DNA from: Neopestalotiopsis rosae
Taxonomy: Eukaryota > Ascomycota > Sordariomycetes > Amphisphaeriales > Sporocadaceae
DNA length: 64,000 bases
Direction of reading: 5' to 3'
Assembly: GCA_023078685.1 (NCBI GenBank)
Contig: JALGAS010000008.1
Coordinates: 3,224,001-3,288,000 of the forward strand
Shown here piece by piece: positions 23,476 to 36,000 of this stretch. Each line of letters starts with the position of its first letter. Position 1 is the first letter of the stretch. A program made the position numbers and the translations under genes. The notes under the pieces were generated by a model. That model did not search any database. It was not told where the DNA came from and saw only the letters and a list, made by a program, of their open reading frames with translations.

Positions 23476-24860
23476 TTAAGCGCTCGAGGCCCAGGTCTCC
23501 CACTCGTAAGAGGCCAGCATGAATGGTCCGGCACCCTTGTAGTCGTTGGAAGCAAGAGGAACGCTGATGTAGTACTGTATCCAATGTCAGCAAATGTGCA
23601 AAGAAGTAATCGACGACGAACTTGTCAAGGAAACTCACCTCGTATGTTCCATTGCTGCCAAGCGAACCAACCTGGACGGTACCCTCCCAGTTGAGCGTAC
23701 CGTCTCCATTGTCGACGACGAAGCGGTCCACCAAGAGGTTGTAGCCCTTTTGGGCCGGGGCGAGGTAGTCGGCGCTCTCAATGTAGCCGGAGCGGATGCC
23801 GCGCAGCATGCCGAGCACAAACATGGCCGACGCGCTGCTCTCAATGTAGTTGCCCTCGGCGCCCGGGTACGGCTCGCTCATGATGAGCCACCAGCCGCCC
23901 GACTCGTCCTGGGACGTCTTGAGACCCGCGGCCAGGGTGGTGAAGTAACCCAGCAGCTGCGCGTAGCCTGCGTGCGACTGGGGGAACACTTGTAGCGTTT
24001 CCCACAGGGACAAAAAGTACCAGCCGACGGCGCGGTCCCAGACGAGCGGGGCGGCGCCCGTTACCGGGTCGGCCCAGACGGCCTTTTTGCTCTCGTCGTA
24101 GCCATGGACCAGGAGGTTGGTAGTGGTGTTGCGCGTATGCTCCTCAATGTGCTGGTACTGCAACAGAATGTCGTCCCAGGCAGTGGTCTGTGATCGGATC
24201 AGCAAGTCGTTTCCCAATGGTCAGTCAAGAGTCGGCGCTCTTTTTGGCTACTTACGTTGTCGGCATCAAACCAGTTTGTCCACTTGGCGTAGAAGCTGTC
24301 GGCCATGAAGATGCCATCGAGCCACATTTGGTCGGGATAAGTGGGCTGGCGATGCCAGAAGCCTCCAGTGGGTGTACGGGGATGCCTGTTTAGCTGATTT
24401 CGTACAATTTCAGCAGCAGACTTGTACTTTTCCTCGCCAGTCTCATTGTACCAGTAGAGGTAGTTGTTTCCCATGCGCTTCTTGTAGTTAGCATTTGTTC
24501 TTTCTTGACGAGCTGCATCTCTTGGCTCGAGAATCTACCCTGACACATTTTGTACGTGGGAAATGGAATTGCAGTACTTACGTATTCGTCAAGACTGTAA
24601 AAAGTGTAGTTCCAGTCTATGATGGTTCCGTCGTCGGCCACAACTCCGTCAATCTGGTCATGGTACCAGTCGTACAGAGTCTGATTCTTGGTCAAATCGT
24701 ACGCAGCCTCGTATCCAAGATACAAGGTTGCCGCGGTATAGCCAAAGTCATACTCGACGCCTCTCCTAATGAAGGAGTCTGCAAATTGTGCAAGTAGCGA
24801 TGTCTGCGCCGCAGCCGAGGCAGCGCCGACAGAAAGGAGACCCAAAGTAGACGTCTTCAT
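23476..24860 (-). CDS. Secreted glycoside hydrolase family 105, unsaturated rhamnogalacturonyl hydrolase-like
   Basis: Exons 24860-24582, 24480-24256, 24187-23639 and 23574-23476 encode 383 residues, the usual size for GH105. An N-terminal signal peptide (MKTSTLGLLSVGAASAAA) indicates secretion. GH105 motifs are in order: RMGNNYLYWY (95-104), GGFWHRQPTYPDQMWLDGIFM (132-152, with the likely catalytic Asp148) and LVWDRAVGWYFLSLWE (216-231). The C-terminal segment GGWWLIMSEPYPGAEGNYIESSASAMF is also characteristic. These enzymes remove the 4,5-unsaturated uronic acid left by pectin or other polysaccharide lyases. Several N-glycosylation sequons are present. An in-frame alternative acceptor (AAG-AAG) would shorten exon 2 by one codon. 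No polysaccharide lyase lies in the window. Confidence 0.9.
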
Positions 24861-27800
24861 ATTGAGGGAAATCCACCGCAAACTTGGTGATGAGTTACAG
24901 TTGAATTGAGTATTCTAAGACTGCCCGCTGATCTCTTCTCTCGATTCTCGTTGCGAGCAAACTCTCTCTTTTTATGTCTTCCCACGATCGCATGTCGCCC
25001 CTTATCGCCAAGGCTGCGGCTTATGAGTCCAATATTGAAAATAGTCCTTCATAGTGACCCAAGAACTAACATGCATATTGTAAAAATGGATAACGTGGAC
25101 AATTCGTGTCTTCAATTGGAGGGAAATTAGGTAGCAAGGAGCCCATGTGCGTACTTGGCAGTCCCTAGCTATTGGAGCGACCAGGATGGGATAGCAGATC
25201 ATTGTCCCAGGATACCCGGAGCACTCGGAAAATCCCACCTTCTTGGCATTCCGACAACCTTTGGACGGCCGTGAATGTTCTACCGCACGCCGTCTCGGTC
25301 CGTTGGGAGACGAGATACGTTCACGGCCAAGTTCCATTATCGGCAGCATGTCTTGTCGCTCATTAGTGGAACAGTTCCACGCCTCTCTATAGTCACTCCA
25401 CAATTGACTAATGTTAAATAAAGTCCCAAGAAACACAGCCTTGTTGCCAATACTATTAGCAGGTCATAGACTTTCTTGTCAAATTAACCTACCTGCTTTG
25501 CATCATTTCTTACCTTCTTCAAAGCCTGGACAACTCTTTAGGTTTATACTCCAGTTTCACACTCCAGCAAGTGCCGGTTAATTAAAGGGTCAAAATCTCA
25601 TCTACACGAATACATAACATTTGCATAGGCGAGCGTTTAGGGTCGGCAGATGAAAAGAATTGCCGATAAATTGGTGTACCGCAGTGCATGATCACAAGTC
25701 CTTCCGTGAATCAATGATCAGGCCCGAGTATTCAAATTGGCAGATGACGTGCGAAGTGGTCTGAGCTGAGGACTTCCAATTGCGATGAGGATCACTGAAG
25801 GCTCAATTCAATCAAGGGGCGGTTCAAAGCCATAGCATATGCTCCAATACTTGAAAGGTCTCATTCATTCCAGGCCGTCCCTCTCTGGGATACAATCTCG
25901 TACCAATCGTTTTTCACACCAGCAAACAAAAGCAACACAAGATGTCAAAAATATCCCCGATATATCTTTTCCCGAATCTCTGGAGTCAGCCATGATTTTT
26001 CGCAACTTCTTTTGAACATTAAGGAAAGCCTAGTCCTGGATAGCCATCAAAAGCAGTGTGAATCGAAACGAAGCCTGAGCATATAATAGAACGAAGGAAA
26101 TACTAGTCGATTCCCCGTGCCACAACGTACAATATATTTCTTCGAACAATCATCTCTAGCGTGAATGATTTCCCGAGCGATTTGGGACTTTTGTTCTCGC
26201 AACTGTTCTCCAAGTGAATTCATCCCTGCGCGAGCCAGCACAATCGCGTTTAGCTGACAGTATCATCGACAAAATCTGCGGTGAACTCGTATAGGACCCC
26301 TAGAGATCAGGACAAATCAAATGCATCGATGCACTCTGATAAGGTACTGTTCACATGGAAGGCTGTCAAGATTCATACAATCAAGATCAACAACGAAATG
26401 CCTACACGGTGGCGATTCATATATCTAGTCAAGGCGGCCCGAACCGGCGCCACTCGACCATAAATAGTATAGTGAACCTTCCAGCAGTTCTATGCAGGAA
26501 ATTTGGCTTAAAGAACTTGGGGAATCCGTGCCCACTCTGCATAAGCGAACTGATAATTTCTGGTGACTCGACATTCTAACTGTTTTGTATCTCATATCTC
26601 TGGGCCAAGCGGTGGATGATATTTGTCCGCATGACTTACTTCGAGAGGAGAATACAAGAATAGGAAGAAAGGAAGAAAGCAAAGAGAACATCCCACCGTT
26701 GAGAACATCCCAGACGGAAGTTGAGCAAAGTTGTTGTTGTTCTGGCATCATTGCACCCAACGGCTCTCAATACTCACCCCGCTGCATTATAACCTAGTAC
26801 AGACAGAAAGCACATGATAGGTACAATCACCGAGCAGAAGTCTACGCGAGGGCACTATAAGACTTTTTCTAATTTCTTTTCCCCTCCTTCAGTATGAAAT
26901 ATTAGATTAAAACAGAAACGATGATAATAAGACAAATGATTTATTGTGTGGAGATCCGTTTGTGTGTGTATATATAATCTGTAAAACCTTGTTTTGTTTT
27001 TCTTTCGCATAGGCGGCAGCGAAACTCAGACGCGACAGTGAAGGTGGCTTGCCAGTCCACCAGCATGGCGTCGCCTTGCTCAAAATCGGTCACCAAATGG
27101 TTGAGCTGACGTGGGCATAAGTCTTCCAAAGGTAGGGGCTCGGCGCACACACAAATAGTCGGCAGGGGTCGGCGAGGAGGTATGATGTAGTCGTCGATGA
27201 GGGAGCGGAAATGATGGTTATATAGCAACCGGCATTCGGCTTTGGTATACAATAATGTTGGAGGGGAGGCCGAAGTTGCGCTGTTGATAAAGCTGACGAT
27301 CATGCATGGTCAGCAAACCAGCTGGTTTCAAGTCGCCACGTGTATTCATGTCTGGAAATACAGGCGCCCATTGCAGTTTTCCATTTGTTCCTTTTCTTCT
27401 TCGTCCTCATCCTTCTCAATCGTGCAGAGAGTTCTGCTTGGTCAACATAATGGCATGTCTTCCCAAAGGTCAGGTCAGCATGTACGCTTACTACATGAGA
27501 CTGATAAACCATCTCTAGCTGAGTGTGGCATCCGTTACGGTCATTTATCTGAGTGCCCACCCTGTCGCCAGTTTGCCAGAAGTCAAGAGGACTACAACAT
27601 CTTTCAAAAGGAAATTTGGAAAGGGATTGGATCCTGCACGTATGCATATACGTGTGGTGTGGTGCCAGCTTTTGAAACAACAAGACAACTATACACCCAG
27701 CTGGTCCTAGGGGGTGACGTATCAGTTTTGGCGAGATGTCATGGTCTTGGGTCTATGCCGGTTGTGATTCATGTACTCGTGTGGCAGTTCAGGGCAGCCC

Positions 27801-30800
27801 AAAGACCCGGGCATCGACCTCAATGAACAGTGACAAGAATGAGTTCTGCTCTGGTTAGCGATAGGATGAAAGAGACAGTTGTGTTCCAAGTCGAATGCTC
27901 CAGATGCAACAGCTTTCTGTTGGAACATGTGAGGCGAATGATATGCGACAATATCCTTCACTCGTTGCAGTCCGCAAAGAGTAATTGTATGACTTGGCAA
28001 CAGAGCATGTGGCTCGTTGGGTTACCACAAGATACTCGTATAAATTGTGAACCTCTAAATGACAAGATTTGGTGGAATAACACGTTAAGACTCGTGTCTG
28101 AGAAATCAGATTCCTGATCTACAGTTGTTAACCCATGCCATCACCGCATTCACATGCGATTCGGAAGCTTGTATTAGATCCGCCTACTGTAGCGTTTCGG
28201 ACTGTCGTTTGCTATTCCTGATACACCTTGCTACAGCCATTATAGTCAACATGTTTCCTACGCAATAAGCACGTCTCGACTAGGCACCTTTGATGACTTG
28301 ACGAGGCTCAAAAGATAGCTATAACCACAACATTTGAAGTTGTCATGAGGTATGATAATGTCTATGCCGATCAATTACCGCTTTTCGCTCAAGGCAGATG
28401 TAAAGGCGTGCAGAGGTTGCTCACATTGCACACCGCTCAACAATGCATAGTGTCTCCCAAATGTGCATAGGGACCTTTTATACCAGTGGGCCTAGGTATA
28501 GCACATACATACCGACGGGACTGTACTCCGACGGACCGCTCATAGTATACGCTACTCCATACGTACTTTCAACCAGACCCTTTTGCCCCACGCATTATAT
28601 TGCATGGTTTACCTTGTCCAACTTGTCGCATATGTTGGACCTTTTTAGACAAGCATAGACTCCTATAGTCGGTATGTCCTAGATTCGGAGAAAAGTAACA
28701 AGCTATTAGAACTGGCCATTTAGGCCCAATCTGACGATATTGTCCGCTGGAGTGTATGCCAAAGGAACGCGCACACGACAAAAACCCATGATCGTCGGCT
28801 AAGTGGCTAGCTGCAGTGAATGCCGATCATAGAAGACCCCTCTTTGTGTGTGGATTTTTTTTTTTTCTTGTCCCTTCGTTGTTTTTTATCGTGCACGGCC
28901 ACCTGCCAGTATCAGGAAAGTCAACGAGGGGGAGGAAACTTTCCCCCTCTCACAATGCGCATATGCCATCTGCCCACTCTGCGTTTGACTAATCTAGTGC
29001 AGGCACGATTTGCAGTCTGTATGGTGTAGATCTGTTGAAACAGTGATTGAGTGAGTGCCAAGTGTCAACAACCCACCAAAGTCTTTATCTCCGTTTTGTC
29101 GCCGAGATCAGCAAGCGCCACTGCGATGAGGAGGTAAAAGTCCCCAAGTGGGTTTTGCCTCGAGGCATGGACAAAACCAGATTGCCATGGCATGGCATTT
29201 CAATAATTTCGGGAGGTTGGCAATTGGCGACAAAAAGCAGTAGAGAGGTTATGCCAGTGCCGCAGTGCGGCTCAATCCCGCGAACTGCTCGGCTTGACTG
29301 CTTTCAGTGAAACGTGACATGACTGACTGCATGCGGGCTTGGAAACCTCTTAACGGAGATATGTACTTTCCATTTTCTGCAAAAGCGCGTTACTCCAAGC
29401 AGTATTCTACCTTCCTGAGAGCACGGTCATCGTCTCTCTCCCAAATCAACGACGGGGAATAATGGCTTGACTTCAATGATCGCCGGTTACCTGCGGTCCG
29501 CGGAATACTTGGCCAGCTCTGTAATGAGCCGCGCCAGAGCGGTAATCAGTACTTGTTTCCGTTACCCCGGTCTCGACAAAAGAGAACACATCGCGGTGAA
29601 GTTCGAGAATTGTTGATGCTTCCGTACGACTGTCAAGAGCATGGACATGATGACTGTCTTGGAATTGCTGTTGGTGACGCTGGCTTTCGAGAGGTCGACA
29701 CAGTTGACTCAAACTAGGGACTGCCCAATGAACTCTAATGATACTCTCATCCGTCGTGTCGATCCCACATCCTGAACAACTCGGTGTCGTTTGGGCGCCG
29801 GTGAAACTTATCCTCTCTATGCTTCAGTTGTACAGACGCCCTGCAATATTAGGCATTGACGCAGGACACTGGGGACGCCCTCACAGACCCTGAGGACCCT
29901 GGATTCTGTTGTGCTCTGCTGCTTTTTGCGCTGCAGAATCGTAGTCCATTGTCCATTCTTTCCCCTTGTATCACTCCACTTCGCATGTCGGCGGAATATA
30001 ATGCAGGAAGAACGGAAAATAATGCAGGAAACAAAAAGACGAGAGTGAAGTAGTAATAGTTGATAGTCTTTGAAGTGTATGTATTCTCAATGATCTTTGC
30101 CCGCCTACTCCCAGTATAAAAAATTTAAACATGCTCCCAAGAGACACCGACGCCAAAATAATGCATGCTTGTTGGTAGTCAGCCTTGGCGAGAAGGGCTA
30201 CATGAGGAGTAATAAAACCAGACACCTTCCCAATGCAAACATGTGTGTCCATTCCGAATGGACTCCGGCTACCCAAATGAGGAAGTATGCAAATGTAAAA
30301 TGTGTTAAAAAGAAAAAGTACAAACAGCGCGTGCATGGTGGATAGAAGCTCTCTCGCAGGACGCGCATAGCCGCAACTCCCCTGGTATCATATGCAGAAA
30401 ACCAATAAAGGCAACAAGGACATGTCGGCGTTGGATTGGAAAAATTTTCGTCCCAATTTGTGGGATCGAATGAGTTTGCGGCTGCTTGTGAAAAGAGCGC
30501 ATGTTAAGCCCAAATTGCATCTCTCCTAGCGTCGGTTCCCAGATGGAACAAAAAATTTGTAGCGGTCTGATGGTCTGACGGGGCTCCGTGATAGTCGCCC
30601 AAGCAAAACCCCCGACAAAAAAAAAAAAAAAGCCAATTCGACTTGGACCCTGAAGTGTAAGGCTACTCCAAGATCCACTTGCTCAATATTGAGCTCGCGT
30701 GCGCATTGCTGTAAATGTAACCGACGGTCGACGCTCGTGAGATATTTCTCGTGGTATTTTGCCAATTGCTGGCGGTTCGTGTTTCGCACCCAGTCTAATG

Positions 30801-31509
30801 CTCAGCGTCCATAGCCCAAAGCGGACTTGCGTATGTCCATGAGTCGTGGCGGCTTTGTGCCGATGGTCCGAGATTCTTCTGGAACAAATCTAGTGCAGAA
30901 AGCAGCCGACCACTCACTGTCGCGGTTCCGACATGTCGGACAAGCTCGTTTACGCGCGCAGCAGTGGATCAAAAACTGTATGAGATCGAACCCGAATCCT
31001 TGGCCTTGTTTTGCGGGTGGAAATGGACCGCCGGAGTGGACGACCTTACAATTGCCGTTAGCTTATTCTGGCATTCTTAGCCTGCGGGTCGGCGAGCCTG
31101 CGACTTCGGTGGCTATAGTGTAATGGAAAGCCATCTGGTGTCGTCCCAAAGACGCCCGGCTTCTACCGCAGGTATGTCGGCATTGTCTGTCGGAAGCGCT
31201 TGTGACGTCGGAATTCGCCTGCATGGCACCGTCCACCACCTTTGGCAGGGAGCTCGTTTTGACGTCGGGACATGGTGAGCTGCGCTGATTGGGACCCCTG
31301 GATCAGTCGTGCGGTCATGGATAATGACAGAATCGCTGCAAGCAAAGCTGCGGGGCCGTTTTCATCGAGTAATGGTTGGAAATGGCCGGCGTTCCGTTCC
31401 GTGATTGGTGCTTCGTCGGGTGGGCAGGCCGTTGTGGACGCCAGCAACTCGGTTGACCGCGGAAGTGCTGTAAAATTGAAGACTCCATAGCAGTTGCAAG
31501 GGTCTTGGC
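24861..31509. other. 6.6-kb gene-poor region
   Basis: No convincing gene was found. The best candidate is a minus-strand frame at 26941-27303 (120 residues, ATG at 27303) with several Cys residues and WQATFTVASEFRCRLCERK near its end. It has no recognised domain and no clear upstream exon. An A-run lies near 30616-30631. Base composition is more A/T-rich than in the flanking genes, and no terminal inverted repeats or transposase fragments were seen by eye. Confidence 0.45.
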
Positions 31510-33090
31510 TCACACAACGTCTTGCCCGACTGAAACCCATCTCGCCGGGACACCGTCTGAACCAATTTCGTAGGGCTTGGTGTTGGCTTTTCGTGGCGGC
31601 AGTAACCATCGTGCATGTCCCTCCTGAGTCGTGTCAAACTTGCCGCGCTTGCGCATGAGGTGCTCCAAGACTGCAATGCGAATGAAGTCAGAGTTCTCGC
31701 GAATTTCGCGCTGTCTGGGCCCTGGTGGAAAGGAGACAGGAGCGGGTGCTGCTCGTGGGGACGCCGGAGGTGGAGGCGCTATGGTACGATTCACGGTAGC
31801 AGTAACGGGTTTTCTGGACCGCTGCACTTTGTAGGTCTGCATCTGAATTGATGCCGTAAAACTTCGCGCACTAGGCGCCGGGGTGGTTCGGGTGTCGAGC
31901 CGTGCGCTGTCCGTAGGGTTCAGGTAGCGGCGCATGGCCTCGCTGGGTTCCTCTTCCAATACAGGTGGTCGACGTTCATCGGTAAAGGGGACGCGAGGAT
32001 CCATGGTCAGGATGGACCGCGTGAGCAAGTCCTCGGCGGGGACTGAGGATGCAGTGAATGACGACAGTGATCGAGCGGCTGACCGCAATGCACGGAGGGA
32101 TGCCGTCAAGTTGGACTTGAATGCAGTCTTGAGCGGCAGGAATACCGTGTCCGGCTGCTTATCCGCCTCGACAGGGGATGGAGCAAAAACCTCAAATTCC
32201 ACTTCGTCGATCTCTGGGTTAACCCATAGGGGGTGTTCCTCCTTTTCACCGGGAGGCGAAGACACCGGCTCCAAGGATCTCCTTGGCTGGCGGAATCTCC
32301 TGCCTCTCGGTGTCAGTGGGCTGTCGACTGAAGGAAGTGTGGTTCCAAAAGAGTCGCCTAGGGATGGGAGACTTTCCAAGGAGCCCGCCCTCGTAGATAG
32401 AGCTGATGTGAAGCAGCTATCGCTAGTAACAGATGCGTCCTCCTCCAAAACTTCGTCTGGAGGACTCATCAAAACGTCCATGGGACTTCGGCCTAGAGAA
32501 GACGCAAGACTCAATTCGTGACTGAGATCCTTCTCAGAGACTTGTGACCGCGGCACTATGGAATCGACAGTCATTCTTTGGCGACCGTTTCCCCTTCTAC
32601 CTTGCTGCGGGATACTTGTGATTGCAAGCAAGGCAGCCACAGACGGTGGAAGCGAATCTGGCGAGCGCTTGTCCCGGCGGCGGTGGCTGCCGCTGGATTG
32701 CCTCCGGGGATGACCATCTGCATGGTGTCTAGACTTGTGCGTGTATGAAGCTTCATTTCTATTTTTCACGGGAATTTGGACAGCGCTCGTTGGCGTGTTT
32801 GGTCGTGCAACGGCGTTGGCCATGGTTGTGCTTGTACTTGGTGGGCTGTGACTCAGGTCGCGAGGCTCCTTGCGCTTCGGCATATCGCTGTTCGATCGAC
32901 TAGACAGAACTGCATTCGAGGACTGGGTGGGAGAAGCGGCGATTTGTTCATCTCTCCGTCTCGATAGGAAAGTCGTCGATGTAGTCGAAGTAGACGACGA
33001 AGAGGAGGAGGCCTTTGCACGTTTGGAAGTCGGAAGGCCGGGTACAGGCTGTTGGCGCGAGTACAGGTAGGATCTAGGGTTGAGCATCAT
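31510..33090 (-). CDS. Conserved fungal protein of unknown function, mostly disordered
   Basis: Single-exon ORF of 526 residues with an ATG at 33090. Most of it is low in hydrophobic residues and rich in Ser, Pro, Arg and Thr, so it should be disordered. Landmarks are a poly-Ser stretch at 29-34, a basic HRRRDKRSP segment and a short leucine-rich piece (PSVAALLAIT). The last 80 residues look structured: RENSDFIRIAVLEHLMRKRGKFD, then ARWLLPPRK and PARWVSVG. From memory this C-terminal motif recurs in uncharacterised filamentous-fungal proteins, but I know no function. No signal peptide or membrane helix. Its start codon faces an unusually long 5.5-kb upstream spacer, a pattern often seen with developmental regulators (inference). 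Confidence 0.8.
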   Translation of the reverse strand: MMLNPRSYLYSRQQPVPGLPTSKRAKASSSSSSTSTTSTTFLSRRRDEQIAASPTQSSNAVLSSRSNSDMPKRKEPRDLSHSPPSTSTTMANAVARPNTPTSAVQIPVKNRNEASYTHKSRHHADGHPRRQSSGSHRRRDKRSPDSLPPSVAALLAITSIPQQGRRGNGRQRMTVDSIVPRSQVSEKDLSHELSLASSLGRSPMDVLMSPPDEVLEEDASVTSDSCFTSALSTRAGSLESLPSLGDSFGTTLPSVDSPLTPRGRRFRQPRRSLEPVSSPPGEKEEHPLWVNPEIDEVEFEVFAPSPVEADKQPDTVFLPLKTAFKSNLTASLRALRSAARSLSSFTASSVPAEDLLTRSILTMDPRVPFTDERRPPVLEEEPSEAMRRYLNPTDSARLDTRTTPAPSARSFTASIQMQTYKVQRSRKPVTATVNRTIAPPPPASPRAAPAPVSFPPGPRQREIRENSDFIRIAVLEHLMRKRGKFDTTQEGHARWLLPPRKANTKPYEIGSDGVPARWVSVGQDVV

Positions 33091-36000
33091 GGCGGCGGCG
33101 GCGGTGCATGGCAGAGCAGCCGGTACTAATATGGATGTGCTGCTTGGTGGGCTGGGCTGATGGCTTGCTTGCCTGCCTCTAGCAGTAAGGTAGCAGGCTT
33201 AGCAATGACGGATACCCTTGCCCCGGGGGGGTTGTCTGGCCCGCTGGCGCAAGGAATGCGACGGGCGACCAAACTCAAAAAGCCAAGTGCTGTTAATAAT
33301 GATAATAATGTAGTATGTAATGTAGGTACACAGCTAGAACCGGGTCGCGTGCTTGACTCGCTGGGGGATCGTGTGTCCTTGCATCAGGAGCGCCCGCTCT
33401 TTACGTAAATCGTGCCGGCTAGCAGGTCTCGGCCAGGGCGGTTCCAGTGACGTGGGCGCTGCTCGCATGAAGAGGTGCAATGCTGTAACTGTACTTGCAA
33501 AGATGCGCAGAATCAGGGCGAATAAGCAGGTCGTAATTCGTAGATGACTCGTGAGGCGAGGCTTCGCTGTCTGGACAAGAATTTCTGTTCTCCTCGGCTG
33601 GAACCACTGACGATGACGGGTTGTTCCTTTCAACTCTTGAAGGGTCGCGAGCGATCCTCTCTGACAATGGACCCTTGCTTCAGGGTCCTTGACTTTGTGG
33701 CAACGGGCTGAAAATGGGGGAGCACAGATGGTTCAGAGCAGAGACAAGGAGACACACTCAAGACTCTATCCAAGAAGACACTCGATAGTTACAGTAACTA
33801 TTGGCAAAGTAAAAGAGAAGGATCAGAAACAGAGAGTTGGAAAATAAGACGGGGAAATGGATAGATACGGCAAGACGGCGACTTGTTCTCTATTTCCTGG
33901 TTGAACCGCCCTGTCCTGTCCTGTCAAAGTGTCTGATCTGCCTGCCTACTACCTACGTACATGACCAACCGACCTAACAAGCCTGCCTGATAAGCAATGC
34001 TACAATCAACTGATGGTCGGGCACACGTACCGGCCTGATAATCACTAGTGCCCCGCCGCGGGAGGAGACCCGCGCTCTGCGCGCTCGCTCACTGTCTCTC
34101 TCGCTCTTGGCTGCCTGCCTGCCCACCTGAGAAGAGGGTACCTTGAGACTTCTATGTACTTGTCATTACTGGGCTGCACCCGCCCTGTTCGAGGTACCTT
34201 GAGTAGGGTTCTTTGATGTATGCAAAGCACCGTCCTGCCTCATCGGGGGCTAGCTCTTGGTCAGCTCGCCCTGTGGTACGAGCTCTGATATTACGGGGAC
34301 CAGCGACATTGTAGAAGTTGCAAGTTACGGGAGGAAACGTCCGTACCAACTGTGAATAGACGAGATGAGTTATTTGCCAATATTTCGGGCCTTCCTGGAT
34401 GAAACAATTACGGATATGGCCTCTTGCCGGACAGAGGGGGGGAAGGAACTGTGTATGCGGCTTTAATTCTAGTGCAAAGCTCGGAGTCGCGTGGGCTCCT
34501 ACGGAATAAATAAATATACACGAGCACGCTGCATTCAATCCCACAACACAAGCAAGTCTGCCCTGCCTTGATTATGTACCTACTTCCTATGCAGCCAGTG
34601 GCCAGTACCAGGACCCTTGTTGTGACTGTTTTAGACGAATAGACATGCTACAACAAACTTGCATCGCTGCCTTGTCTGGCAACAGATGCATACATAGCCT
34701 CGGCCGACGACGCAAATCATTACTATTGCTCACAACCGGGCGATCCGGGTTTCCTCATCTTGTTCTCTGCCTATGAATATACCTGTCAATCTGTCTGCTT
34801 GCTGCAATGTGTTCAAGGATGCAGATTGATGTGCGATGTTTCCCAACAAATCACGTCCTCGATATTTATTCATTGGACGCCGGTGGTTGGGTGACTCCTT
34901 TCATGGTTTGTATTTGCATTCATCCTTATTTGCTTATGCCGCCTTGGCCTTCATTTGTACATAGTACTCTGGACCCCCAAAATCCCCCCAAACTTCCGAG
35001 CCGGGAATCAGGGGTCTTGTCCTCAAACCCTAACCGTAATAGAAAAACGAGAAGGAAAAAAATTTGACTGGCCTGTACAGACTCTGACAGGCTGGCCTTT
35101 CTTGCAGTTTCCTTTTCGCAAAGGGTTTTTTCAAATGGGGCGGATCGTCGTGTCGCCCCCTAGCCGCGACGACGGCCTCTTTTCTTGTTACTAAACGACC
35201 ATAATAGCGGCTGCGAATTCGCTGTCGACAGGGGGCAGTGAATAAGTCATAGTATTTACGAGGAGCCCAATTGAATTTCAGCCAAAAGCCTTTCCGCAGT
35301 GGGCTGGGTATAGCATGTGGAGCTCCTACGGTTTTATGTCAACAACAAATGATGAAGAATATTCTATGGGTCTTTTTTTTTTTTTTTTCTCTTCCTGTCC
35401 AAGACTTCAAGTTTCCACCCGCGCGAATGGGCAGATGGGGTACATCATTTGTTCACGGAATCCACCTCAAGTGCTACGTACCTACGTTATGGATATTATA
35501 CCCCAGTACCTTATTCCGATGGGCTTGTGGAGCTCACGAATCAGGCCTAATTCGGTTGTCTTCGTGGGTGAGAAGATGGGGTCTGGCACCATAACACCGG
35601 GAGATCGCCTTTTGCGATAAGGAATGGGTGGCTGCTGGCTGCTGCATGGCTGAGCGCCGTGGAATGGATTCTCGGGCTATTGCAGCATTGCGCGGCCGGC
35701 CGCTACCGTTGGATGGGATTTAGGAATAATAATCGACTCTTGAACTCTCTGTCGATTCGACGCGCCGTGTCCGGAGTGTCTTTCTTCCAAAAGCACGCAA
35801 ATTAGGTTGCCAAAAATGTATGCGACTGAAATATTGCTCATGGATCCCAAAATGCCCTCACTGATAATCCGCGTTGCCAATTTTTTTCCTGCGATGTTTG
35901 ACCCACGCATTATACGGCCCTAGGCATGCCTTTGCCGACTTGGGCAATTTTTGCCCTGACCGAATGATTCATTCAATGATGCAACAAAATAGCTCGAAAC

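Noticed and set aside
26941..27303. Possible small Cys-containing protein on the minus strand
   Set aside because: It has a real ATG, but no recognised domain, no signal peptide and no upstream exon; noted only in the region entry.
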